From: Acholeplasmatales bacterium
GTDB taxonomy: Bacteria > Bacillota_I > Bacilli_A > Acholeplasmatales > Anaeroplasmataceae
Assembly: GCA_017462645.1 (NCBI GenBank)
Contig: JAFTQR010000025.1
Coordinates: 1 to 32,138, forward strand
Direction of reading: 5' to 3'
DNA: 32,138 nt
The notes under the pieces are model-generated. The model did no database searches and was not told the DNA's origin. It saw nothing but the letters and a program-made list of their open reading frames with translations. The translations under genes and the position numbers were made by a program. Numbering within the stretch: the first letter of the stretch is position 1; every line of letters starts with the position of its first letter. Below, piece by piece: positions 21,802 through 29,388 of the stretch.

Positions 21802-22749
21802 CTATAACTTTTCTTTTAAAATATTCAAAATTCTATCATTACCAATTTTCAAAGCTAATTGATAAGGAGTATAACCAAAATCATCAACTCTATTAATGTT
21901 TCTAATCTCACTATATTTCTTAACTAGTTCAACATTTTCTATAATTATAGAATAATGTAGAGGGAAATTAGAATGATATAAATAATTCTTATATAGCTCA
22001 GACTTTTCATTTATATAGCTTGATAAATCATACGTCGGAATTAAGCTATAAATATTATCACCAAATGTCGACTTACAATCTAATACAGCACCATTCTTTA
22101 AAAGAAGGCTAATAACATCCTTATTTTGTGCAGCAACTGCATAAAATAAAGGAGTTTCACCAGTCTTATTTTTAGCATTAACAAAAGCCTTATTCTTTAA
22201 TAAATAATTAATAATCGTTAAATCTCCAGCCTTACATGCAATATGTAATGGAGTTTCACCAATATAGTTCTTCTCATCTACTATAGTATCGTCTAAATTT
22301 AGTTTATTTAAAAGATCTAAATTTCTACTTCTAACTAATGCCATAAATACAGTTTCATCCTTAGAATCTTTTTCATGAATATTAATTTTATCAGATTCCA
22401 ATAATAATCTAACTATATCCTCTCTACCTAAGGCACAAGCCTTAAATAAAGGAGTGTGACCATCCTCATTTTTTAAATCTAAATTAGCATTATATCTAAT
22501 TAATGTTTTTAAGAATCCAATTCTATTATTAATTACACAAAAATGTGCAGGTGTATCTAAATGACCATCTTGAATATTAACATTTATATAATTGTCTAAT
22601 AATAAATTAAAAATATCTGAATTGTTAAAAATAATAGCATAATGTAATAATGACATCTTTCTTTCATTAACAACATTAACATCTCCAGTTTCAAGATATT
22701 CCTTTAAAGCATTAATATTATTAGAATAAACAAAATCGAATGCATCCAT
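21802..22749 (-). CDS. ankyrin-repeat protein
   Basis: The 315-residue protein is made almost wholly of ankyrin repeats, about eight, of which residues 93-125 (GHTPLFKACALGREDIVRLLLE), 164-196 (GETPLHIACKAGDLTIINYLLK) and 197-229 (GETPLFYAVAAQNKDVISLLLK) are clearest. The first and last repeats are degenerate. It has no signal peptide, membrane span or catalytic domain, so it likely binds a partner in the cytosol. Ankyrin proteins are more often noted in host-associated bacteria. Its ribosome-binding site (GAGGT) starts a few bases after the hup terminator, with no room for its own promoter, so it appears to be expressed by read-through from hup. Confidence 0.88.
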   Translation of the reverse strand: MDAFDFVYSNNINALKEYLETGDVNVVNERKMSLLHYAIIFNNSDIFNLLLDNYINVNIQDGHLDTPAHFCVINNRIGFLKTLIRYNANLDLKNEDGHTPLFKACALGREDIVRLLLESDKINIHEKDSKDETVFMALVRSRNLDLLNKLNLDDTIVDEKNYIGETPLHIACKAGDLTIINYLLKNKAFVNAKNKTGETPLFYAVAAQNKDVISLLLKNGAVLDCKSTFGDNIYSLIPTYDLSSYINEKSELYKNYLYHSNFPLHYSIIIENVELVKKYSEIRNINRVDDFGYTPYQLALKIGNDRILNILKEKL

Positions 22750-22768
22750 TTTTATCTACCTCATATAG

Positions 22769-22793
22769 CAAAAATAGAGCTTTTGGCTCTATT
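22769..22793 (-). terminator. terminator of hup, adjacent to the ank start
   Basis: Arms AATAGAGC and GCTCTATT (22773-22793) pair over 8 bp around a five-base loop, followed by a short T-run on the minus strand. The hup stop codon lies within the stem. The T-run is short, so read-through into ank is plausible. Confidence 0.75.
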
Positions 22794-23064
22794 ATTTTAC
22801 TCTGTCCTTTAAAATTTTACCAGCCTTGAAAGCAGGTGTTTTTTGAGCAGGAATTAAAATTTCCTCACCAGTTCTAGGGTTTAAACCTGAACGAGAAGCT
22901 CTTTCTCTAACCTCAAATGTACCAAAGCCTGATAATACAACCTTATCACCCTCAACTAATGCATCTGCAATAGCATCTAAGAATGAATCGATTACATTTT
23001 CAGCTTCTTTTTTTGTAAGATTTGCACTATCTGCAACAATTGCAACAAGCTCTGACTTATTCAT
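22792..23064 (-). CDS. hup: HU-family nucleoid DNA-binding protein
   Basis: The 90-residue protein has the whole HU pattern: MNKSELVAIVADSANLTKKEAENVIDSFLDAI, GDKVVLSGFGTFEVRERASR, the DNA-bending arm with GLNPRTGEEILIPA (the arm-tip proline is kept), and TPAFKAGKILKDRVK. It compacts and bends DNA without sequence preference. It has a strong promoter of its own (23094-23122) and a good ribosome-binding site (GGAGGAT). Confidence 0.97.
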   Translation of the reverse strand: MNKSELVAIVADSANLTKKEAENVIDSFLDAIADALVEGDKVVLSGFGTFEVRERASRSGLNPRTGEEILIPAQKTPAFKAGKILKDRVK

Positions 23065-23093
23065 AAATATCCTCCATAAATTAAACTATCCAT

Positions 23094-23122
23094 ATTATAA
23101 CAATTTATGCAATAAAATGCAA
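23094..23122 (-). promoter_or_regulatory. sigma-A promoter of hup
   Basis: The minus strand reads TTGCAT, 17 bases, TATAAT, about 30 bases before the hup start. Upstream (23123-23246) I see only very AT-rich sequence with A and T tracts and no gene. Confidence 0.75.
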
Positions 23123-23246
23123 GATATTTTGTCGAATAAAAAATTAAAAAAATCGCATAAATACGTTGTTTTTTAACTTTTAATTGTTTAAAATTTTCAT
23201 ATTTTAATTATTAAAATATTTTATTCATATTTTCAGTTATTTTCAT

Positions 23247-23271
23247 AAAAAAACACCGAACAATGTTCGGT
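23247..23271 (-). terminator. terminator of greA
   Basis: Arms ACCGAAC and GTTCGGT (23255-23271) pair over 7 bp around a three-base loop, with T-runs on both strands, so it can stop transcription from either side. Confidence 0.92.
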
Positions 23272-23294
23272 TTTTTTCATTAAATTTTTTTTAA

Positions 23295-23756
23295 TTATAT
23301 CGTCCAATAAGGATTCTTTACATCCTCTAAATATAATTCAATATCCTTACCACTTTCAGTAGTCATAAAGAACTTATCTCCTGGCTTATGACCAAATACA
23401 GCCTTAGCTAATGGAGAGTCAGTTGAAATCTTCTTTTCAAATGGATTAAACTCAGAACCACAGATTTGATATGTTTCAACCTTATTTAATCTTATATACT
23501 TAACTGTTACGAATGTAGTTTCAATAATTTTAACATGCTTTAGGAATTCTTCAATTTCTAAAATTCTTGCTTCATTAGCAGCTTGGTTTTCTCTTGCAGA
23601 TGCATAATCAGCATTTTCAGATAAATCGCCTTGCTCACGTGCTTCCTTAATAGCATCTAAGATTTTCTTACTAGTTACATTTTTTCTTTCATCTAATTCC
23701 TTTTTAAGCTCTTCATAATATTCACGTGTTGCTTCTTTAACTTGATTGTTCATCAT
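23295..23756 (-). CDS. greA: transcript cleavage factor GreA
   Basis: The 153-residue protein has the N-terminal coiled coil (EYYEELKKELDERK, then AREQGDLSENADYASARENQAANEARILEIE), whose tip carries the acidic D and E residues that act in the polymerase channel, and the C-terminal FKBP-like domain (TDSPLAKAVFGHKPGDKFFM). It rescues backtracked RNA polymerase. The start at 23756 (or 23753, ATGATG) was chosen for GGAGG upstream; the longer frame begins within that site. It has its own promoter and terminator. Its neighbours, the U32 pair, match the trhP-greA cluster of other Bacillota. Confidence 0.96.
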   Translation of the reverse strand: MMNNQVKEATREYYEELKKELDERKNVTSKKILDAIKEAREQGDLSENADYASARENQAANEARILEIEEFLKHVKIIETTFVTVKYIRLNKVETYQICGSEFNPFEKKISTDSPLAKAVFGHKPGDKFFMTTESGKDIELYLEDVKNPYWTI

Positions 23757-23788
23757 AACATTATTCCTCCACAAAAATTCATAAATAT

Positions 23789-23817
23789 ATTATACTTAAA
23801 TTAATTTTAAAATACAA
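23789..23817 (-). promoter_or_regulatory. sigma-A promoter of greA
   Basis: The minus strand reads TTGTAT, 17 bases, TATAAT, 32 bases before the greA start and just after the stop of the upstream metallopeptidase gene. Confidence 0.72.
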
Positions 23818-23822
23818 GTTTT

Positions 23823-24500
23823 TTAATAAATATCATCAAACTTTATTTTTCTAAGCTTAGCTTGTATTCTTTTATAATTTGGAAATAATCCTTCTAATAG
23901 CATATAAAAGCTATCACTATGATTTTGAAATGTAAAATGAGCTAGCTCATGATATATTACACTATCAATATATATTTCCTCATATTTGCAAAGCTTAGTA
24001 GATAATATTACTAGCCTCCTTTTATAAAAGCATTCTCCAAAATATGTTTTAACATTTTTATATTTAAAGGTAATTTCATAATCAATATGAAACTGTCTTT
24101 TAATAAAATCAATTCTTTTTTCTACATATTCCTTTAATTTATCAGCATAGAATTTATCTATTGCCTTTGAAGCATTATCTAAATTACAATAAATATAAAT
24201 TGTATCATCTAATACATAAGAATTATAATGCTTACTTTCTATTATTTCTAAATTATAGGATTTACCAAATAGATGTAGGCTATTCCTTTTTTCTATATTA
24301 GATGTATTAAGGCTTTTTTTTATTTTTTCATAATTATCCAAAATAACCTTTTTTATATGCTCATCACTTATTTTATAAGGAGTTGTTATTTGTAAAATAT
24401 TATTAGGCTTAATACGATAATAAGCTCTTCTATTTTGTTTTTTAATTATTACTACAACCTCTAGGGTTATATCTTTAACTGTTATATTAATAATAATCAC
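23823..24500 (-). CDS. YgjP-like (M48/DUF45) zinc metallopeptidase
   Basis: The protein has up to 225 residues. The C-terminal part holds HELAH (H184, E185, H188) with a further histidine at H194 (FQNHSDSFYMLL), the zinc site of the YgjP/WLM-like metallopeptidases. The segment KTYFGECFYKRRLVILSTKL is a variant of the family's usual region before the zinc motif. The family's biological role is poorly known. The start is unclear: the GTG at 24500 lies within the Shine-Dalgarno AGAGGTGA (24495-24504), while an ATT at 24491 is at the proper spacing and would give 222 residues. It lies 6 bases after the U32 gene and is probably co-transcribed. Confidence 0.85.
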   Translation of the reverse strand: MIIINITVKDITLEVVVIIKKQNRRAYYRIKPNNILQITTPYKISDEHIKKVILDNYEKIKKSLNTSNIEKRNSLHLFGKSYNLEIIESKHYNSYVLDDTIYIYCNLDNASKAIDKFYADKLKEYVEKRIDFIKRQFHIDYEITFKYKNVKTYFGECFYKRRLVILSTKLCKYEEIYIDSVIYHELAHFTFQNHSDSFYMLLEGLFPNYKRIQAKLRKIKFDDIY

Positions 24501-24506
24501 CTCTGA

Positions 24507-25694
24507 TTAAATTAATCTTAATAAATCATAAGGATTAAGCTTAATATCACACTTAAATTTTATTAGCTGTTTAGGATGCCTTGCTGCATCTAAAATATTA
24601 TTATCCATATCATAGATTTCTTTAATATCTATATTAAAGGTATTATTTGGAGTAAATACCTCTATAGTAGAATTTGGTAGAAAATAATTTCTTTGTTCAA
24701 CATAAGCAACCTTTTCATTTTCATCATATGATTTAACAATACCTATAAATTCCTTTGTAGGAACGGTTAAATTTAAATCATATAGCTGCTCATTAATAGT
24801 TGAATCACCAAATAAAAAGCCTGTAGAGGTTAATCTATTTTCAGCCTTAAGTATCGCAGCCTCATAAATTGAATAGTCTTTAACATTACCTGTTTGTTCA
24901 TATTCATCTATAATTCTTCTATAAGCATTAACTACTGTTGCGATATAATGTAATGATTTCATTCTACCCTCTATTTTAAATGAGTTAACACCAATATCCA
25001 TCATTTGAGGGATAGCCTTAATAGCACATAAATCCTTACTAGACATCGCAAAATAATCTCCTGTAGGATTAAGTATTTCATTATGTCTTACTAAATCATA
25101 GCACCATCTACAGCTATGAGCACAGCCACCTCTATTAGCATCTCTATTAGTCATATTATTTGACAGCATACATCTACCAGAATATGATACACACATACCA
25201 CCATGAATAAATGCTTCTATATCAATATTTGTAGAATCCTTAACCATCTTTATTTCATCTAGATTTAATTCTCTTGCTAAAACAACTCTATGAACGCCCA
25301 TATTTTTATAGAATTCTACTGTTTCTTGATTCGCAGATGATTGCTGTGTTGAAACATGAGCCTCCATATTTGTATGCTTTAATACCATTTTTAAAATATA
25401 TAAGCTTGAAGCAATTATGCAGTCAACACCACATTCCTCTAAATCCTTAAGGTATTCAACTAATAAATCTGTATCTAAATTATGCATAACAATATTACAT
25501 GTTACATGTATTTTAGCATTATGCTTATGGGCAAAATCGCATGCCTCTTTTATATCCTCTAAGGTAAAATTTGAGGCTCTAGATCTAAGTGAGAACTTTA
25601 ACCCACCAATAAAAACAGCATTTGCACCATAAAGGATTGCTACTTTTAGCTTTTCTAAATCTCCTGCAGGAGCTAATAATTCAAATTTACTCAT
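24507..25694 (-). CDS. trhP2: U32 family tRNA hydroxylation protein (TrhP2/YrrO-like)
   Basis: The 395-residue protein starts FELLAPAGDLEKLKVAILYGANAVFIGG and has the U32 signature EAFIHGGMCVSYSGRCMLSN followed by NRGGCAHSCRW. Cysteines C168, C175, C191 and C195 would hold an Fe-S cluster. The family (TrhP in Escherichia coli and Bacillus) makes 5-hydroxyuridine at the tRNA wobble position from prephenate-derived carbon metabolism; the older name is peptidase U32. It is coupled by an ATGA overlap to the smaller U32 gene upstream, as yrrN-yrrO in Bacillus, near greA as here. The gene symbol follows that context and is inference. Confidence 0.88.
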   Translation of the reverse strand: MSKFELLAPAGDLEKLKVAILYGANAVFIGGLKFSLRSRASNFTLEDIKEACDFAHKHNAKIHVTCNIVMHNLDTDLLVEYLKDLEECGVDCIIASSLYILKMVLKHTNMEAHVSTQQSSANQETVEFYKNMGVHRVVLARELNLDEIKMVKDSTNIDIEAFIHGGMCVSYSGRCMLSNNMTNRDANRGGCAHSCRWCYDLVRHNEILNPTGDYFAMSSKDLCAIKAIPQMMDIGVNSFKIEGRMKSLHYIATVVNAYRRIIDEYEQTGNVKDYSIYEAAILKAENRLTSTGFLFGDSTINEQLYDLNLTVPTKEFIGIVKSYDENEKVAYVEQRNYFLPNSTIEVFTPNNTFNIDIKEIYDMDNNILDAARHPKQLIKFKCDIKLNPYDLLRLI

Positions 25695-26557
25695 CTTTTA
25701 AGCTCCTCCTTTTGATATACACTATCCTTATATGTAAATCCATCCTCTATATTTAGCTTTAATTCATTTAATAAATTTATAGCTTTATCTTTAGAAATTT
25801 CATTATTAAGATATGAATGATATATCTTTAATACCTTTAAATAAATAGCATCATCTAAATATAATGATTCTAAATAACCATATTCTAAAAATTCTAATTT
25901 ATCTAGGTTATCTAATAATGATATTAAATAAGAACGATAAATGAATGTACCATTTTTATTTTCAATAACAGGAAGATAATCATTTCTTGTTACCTCTCTT
26001 AAATACATTTCATTTTTAATATAGCTATCATTATTCTTTTTCTCATATAATGAAATTAGCTTTCTTTTAGAATAAAACATTAATCTATGACCAAAGATTT
26101 GATAAATCATATTAGCGTTAGTCTTTAAATATGAATCCTTAACATCATTAATTGGAATTTCTAAGCTCATAGCTAAAGCTTTAAAGCCATATGATTGATA
26201 AATATCTAAATCTAAATAATTTGTTATCATAGTTTCAGGATTAAAAATAAACTTATTTATAATACCCTTTTTAATTGCGATATTAGCAACTCCTAAATCT
26301 GAAGCATAAAATAAGATATTTTTATCCTTATATTTATCTATAAAAATAGATATTTCATTAATATCATTAGGATGCATAATTTTATTAATAGCTAATATTG
26401 GTTCAACATTATTATTTAAGCATAATGATATGGCCTTATCTAAATCAAAATCATCCTCGTAAATTAATGAATATTGAGTCATAAGTAAAGCACTATCAAT
26501 ATAGCCTATGAATTTATTTAATTGTTTTAAATTATATATTGATGATACTATCCTCAT
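25691..26557 (-). CDS. trhP1: U32 family protein, small partner (TrhP1/YrrN-like)
   Basis: The 288-residue protein is a diverged U32 barrel without the cysteine cluster of its partner. The segment MIYQIFGHRLMFYSKRKLISLYEK is the YrrN-type signature (QxFGxxxMFxSKRxLxxxY). In Bacillus, YrrN and YrrO are both needed for tRNA hydroxylation. The start is ATG at 26557 with AAGGAGAG upstream; an in-frame earlier start at 26581 lies within the ffh terminator. Its ribosome-binding site begins right after the terminator T-run, so no promoter of its own fits there. Confidence 0.8.
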   Translation of the reverse strand: MRIVSSIYNLKQLNKFIGYIDSALLMTQYSLIYEDDFDLDKAISLCLNNNVEPILAINKIMHPNDINEISIFIDKYKDKNILFYASDLGVANIAIKKGIINKFIFNPETMITNYLDLDIYQSYGFKALAMSLEIPINDVKDSYLKTNANMIYQIFGHRLMFYSKRKLISLYEKKNNDSYIKNEMYLREVTRNDYLPVIENKNGTFIYRSYLISLLDNLDKLEFLEYGYLESLYLDDAIYLKVLKIYHSYLNNEISKDKAINLLNELKLNIEDGFTYKDSVYQKEELKR

Positions 26558-26569
26558 ATACTCTCCTTG

Positions 26570-26594
26570 AAAAAAACCCATGTATAGACATGGG
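26570..26594 (-). terminator. terminator of ffh, adjacent to the trhP1 ribosome-binding site
   Basis: Arms CCCATG and CATGGG (26577-26594) pair over 6 bp around a six-base loop and are followed by seven T on the minus strand. AAGGAG of trhP1 follows immediately. Confidence 0.85.
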
Positions 26595-26601
26595 AATTAT
26601 A

Positions 26602-28020
26602 TTAATATCTAAAGCTACCCTTTCCTTTGCCCTTACCCTTACTAACCTTAGGTTGAGCCATTCCAGAATAGTTTCCATTCTTCATTTGTGATTGCATACG
26701 CTTCATATCTGTTTCACTCATACCCTTCATTTGCTTCATTGAAGCCTTCATTTGAGCAAGTGATTGACGAAGCTTATTAACCTCTTGAATACTTCTACCA
26801 GAACCCTTTGCTATTCTTTCTCTACGCTTATAATCATTATCAATAAGTTCTGGATGCTTTCTTTCCTTTTCAGTCATTGAATAGATTATAGCCTCAATCT
26901 TATCAAAGGCCTTATCATCTACATTATTCATAACCTGCTTCATTTGACCCATACCAGGTAGGAAGCCTAATATTTTTGATAATGAGCCCATACGCTTAAT
27001 CATTTTAAATTGCTTAAGCATATCATTATAGTTAAAGCTGCTGCTCATCATCTTTTCAGCCATTGATTTCATTTCATCCTCATCAATGTTTTCTGTAACT
27101 GTATCAATTAATGTTAATACGTCACCCATACCTAATATTCTATCAGCTAATCTATCTGGATAGAATATTTCCATAGCATCAAGCTTTTCACCTGTAGACA
27201 TAATCTTAATAGGAATACCAGTCATTTCCTTAATAGATAAGGCAGCACCACCACGTGTATCACCATCAAGCTTTGTTAAGATACAGCCTGTAATATCTAA
27301 ATCCTTATGGAAGGCTAATGCAACATTAACTGCATCCTGACCAGCCATGGCATCTACTGTTAATAGAATTTCATCAGGCTTAGCTATTTCCTTAACATTT
27401 TGAAGCTCCTTCATAAGCTCCTCATTAATTTGCAAACGACCAGCAGTATCAATAAATACTAAATTACAGCCTTGTTCCTTTGCAGCCTTTAAGCCTTCAG
27501 TAACAATCTTTTCAGCAGAAACCTTTGTACCCATTTCAAATACTGTGACATCAATTGATTTACCTAAAGTAACTAATTGATCTACAGCAGCTGGTCTATA
27601 AATATCGGCAGCAATTAGCATTGGCTTTTTCTTTAGCTTCTTTCTATAGAATAAAGCCATCTTACCTACTGCAGTAGTTTTACCAGCACCTTGTAAACCA
27701 ACAGCCATAACAACAGTCATGCCTGATGATTTAAAGTTTAATTCTACTGCCTCATCACCTAGAGTTTTCTTTAATTCCTCTCTTACAACCTTAACAACCT
27801 GTTGTCCTGGATTTAAGCCCTTAAGAATTTTTTCTCCTAAAGCCTGTTCCTTAATGTTAGCTAAAAACTTTTTAACAACCTTGTAGTTAACATCGGCCTC
27901 AAGTAAAGATAGGCGAACCTCTCTAAGCATTTCATCTATATCATTTTCATTAAGCTTACCCTTACCAGTAAGTCTTCTCAATCCCATTTGTAAACGAGAG
28001 CTTAAGCTATCAAATGCCAT
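26602..28020 (-). CDS. ffh: signal recognition particle protein Ffh
   Basis: The 472-residue GTPase has the N domain, G1 GLQGAGKTT (108-116), DIYRPAAVDQL, DTAGRL, TKLDGDTRGGAALS, and the methionine-rich M domain (about 320-450) with GMGQMKQ and KMASMKQM-like stretches that bind the signal sequence and SRP RNA. The C-terminus is Gly/Lys-rich (KGKGKGKGSFRY). It targets membrane and secreted proteins co-translationally. It is last in ftsY-ylxM-ffh, followed by a terminator. Confidence 0.98.
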   Translation of the reverse strand: MAFDSLSSRLQMGLRRLTGKGKLNENDIDEMLREVRLSLLEADVNYKVVKKFLANIKEQALGEKILKGLNPGQQVVKVVREELKKTLGDEAVELNFKSSGMTVVMAVGLQGAGKTTAVGKMALFYRKKLKKKPMLIAADIYRPAAVDQLVTLGKSIDVTVFEMGTKVSAEKIVTEGLKAAKEQGCNLVFIDTAGRLQINEELMKELQNVKEIAKPDEILLTVDAMAGQDAVNVALAFHKDLDITGCILTKLDGDTRGGAALSIKEMTGIPIKIMSTGEKLDAMEIFYPDRLADRILGMGDVLTLIDTVTENIDEDEMKSMAEKMMSSSFNYNDMLKQFKMIKRMGSLSKILGFLPGMGQMKQVMNNVDDKAFDKIEAIIYSMTEKERKHPELIDNDYKRRERIAKGSGRSIQEVNKLRQSLAQMKASMKQMKGMSETDMKRMQSQMKNGNYSGMAQPKVSKGKGKGKGSFRY

Positions 28021-28024
28021 AATT

Positions 28025-28321
28025 CTACTCCTTTAAAATATTAAAAACTTCTTCCTTAATATTATCATTAATATCTAATTTATCAATTTTATTGTATTTG
28101 TCATTTAGCTTCATCTTAGATTCATATTCCTCTAATATAACACATACTCTTTTTAATTGATCAAATACACCATTTCGAGAAATAGAATAATTTTCAGCTA
28201 TTTCAGAAATAGATAAATCCGAATAATAATAATCCTCAAAATAATTTCTTTGTTTATCTGTTAATAAATTACCATATATATCATATAAGGCAATAATTTC
28301 TTCTCTTTTATGATTTTCCAT
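28025..28321 (-). CDS. ylxM: SRP-associated helix-turn-helix protein YlxM
   Basis: The 98-residue protein has the YlxM pattern: LYDIYGNLLTDKQRNYFEDYYYSDLSISEIAENYSISRNGVFDQLKRV, a sigma-70 region-4-like helix-turn-helix, followed by a helical tail. It is always found near ffh and in some species assists SRP. The start is ATG at 28321, one base after the ftsY stop, with GAGG upstream; the longer frame would overlap ftsY. It ends four bases before ffh. Confidence 0.93.
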   Translation of the reverse strand: MENHKREEIIALYDIYGNLLTDKQRNYFEDYYYSDLSISEIAENYSISRNGVFDQLKRVCVILEEYESKMKLNDKYNKIDKLDINDNIKEEVFNILKE

Positions 28322-28322
28322 A

Positions 28323-29291
28323 TTAATCCTCAAAGAAGTCAGCAAATAATCCATATAGATATTGCTCAATATCGAAAATTTCTAAATCATCTACTGCTTC
28401 ACCTAAGCCAATATACTTAATAGGAATTCCCATTTCATGGCGTATAGCCAATACTATACCACCCTTAGATGTACCATCAAGCTTTGTTAGGATAACACCA
28501 GTAACATCTGTAGCCTCTTTAAAGGCCTTAGCCTGAGACATACCATTTTGACCTGTTGTTGCATCAATAACCAACAACGTTTCATGTGGTGCTTCAGGAC
28601 ATTCCTTTTGTAATACTCTTCTCATTTTAGAAAGCTCATTCATAAGGTTAACCTTATTTTGAAGTCTACCTGCTGTATCACAAAGTAAAATATCATAATT
28701 TTCCTTTTGTGCCTTTTTAATAGCATCATACATTACAGCTGAAGGGTCTGTACCAGAATCCTTTGTAACGATATCAACACCTACACGCTTTGCCCAAATA
28801 TCTAATTGAGCTACAGCTCCAGCTCTAAATGTATCGCCTGCAGCTAATAATACCTTCTTGCCTTCCTTCTTATATTGGTTAGCAATCTTAGCAATTGATG
28901 TTGTTTTACCAACACCATTTACACCTACGAATAGAATTACTGATAAGCCATTCTTATTTAAATTTAGGTTGGCATTAACAATTTCACCATTTAAATAAAT
29001 TTCAAACATCTTATCCATAATCATTTCTTGTAATAATAATGGATCAGAAATTTTCTTATTTGCAACCTCATCTCTTAAATCATCAATAAAGTCTACAACT
29101 GTATCAACACCGATATCAGCCATAATAAAGATTTCCTCAAGCTCATCAAATAATTCATCATCTATTTTATTACTTCTAGAAAGAATTTCCTTTAATGTTG
29201 ATAAGGCTCCCTCTCTAGTTTTATGTAAGCCTAATTTATATTTTTTGTTTTTCTTTTTATCTTTTTTTCTAAATAAATCAAAGAAACCCAT
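28323..29291 (-). CDS. ftsY: SRP receptor FtsY
   Basis: The 322-residue GTPase starts with a basic amphipathic stretch (MGFFDLFRKKDKKKNKK), lacks the long acidic A domain, and has the N and G domains with GVNGVGKTT (123-131), DTFRAGAVAQL (153-163), DTAGRLQ and TKLDGTSKGG. It is the membrane receptor that meets Ffh. The start at 29291 has GGAG eight bases upstream; a longer frame at 29309 includes the site itself. It is first in the ftsY-ylxM-ffh operon with a promoter at 29315-29343. Confidence 0.97.
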   Translation of the reverse strand: MGFFDLFRKKDKKKNKKYKLGLHKTREGALSTLKEILSRSNKIDDELFDELEEIFIMADIGVDTVVDFIDDLRDEVANKKISDPLLLQEMIMDKMFEIYLNGEIVNANLNLNKNGLSVILFVGVNGVGKTTSIAKIANQYKKEGKKVLLAAGDTFRAGAVAQLDIWAKRVGVDIVTKDSGTDPSAVMYDAIKKAQKENYDILLCDTAGRLQNKVNLMNELSKMRRVLQKECPEAPHETLLVIDATTGQNGMSQAKAFKEATDVTGVILTKLDGTSKGGIVLAIRHEMGIPIKYIGLGEAVDDLEIFDIEQYLYGLFADFFED

Positions 29292-29314
29292 AAAATCACT
29301 CCAAACCATTATGT

Positions 29315-29343
29315 ATTATAACATAACCAAATACTATATTCAA
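29315..29343 (-). promoter_or_regulatory. sigma-A promoter of ftsY-ylxM-ffh
   Basis: The minus strand reads TTGAAT, 17 bases, TATAAT, 24 bases before the ftsY start and after the topA terminator. Confidence 0.8.
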
Positions 29344-29356
29344 TTAAGAATAATAA

Positions 29357-29384
29357 AAATAGGCAGTATAAAAACCACCTATTT
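29357..29384 (-). terminator. terminator of topA
   Basis: Arms 29357-29366 and 29375-29384 pair over 10 bp with two G-U pairs, followed by a T-rich run on the minus strand, four bases after the topA stop. Confidence 0.8.
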
Positions 29385-29388
29385 TACA

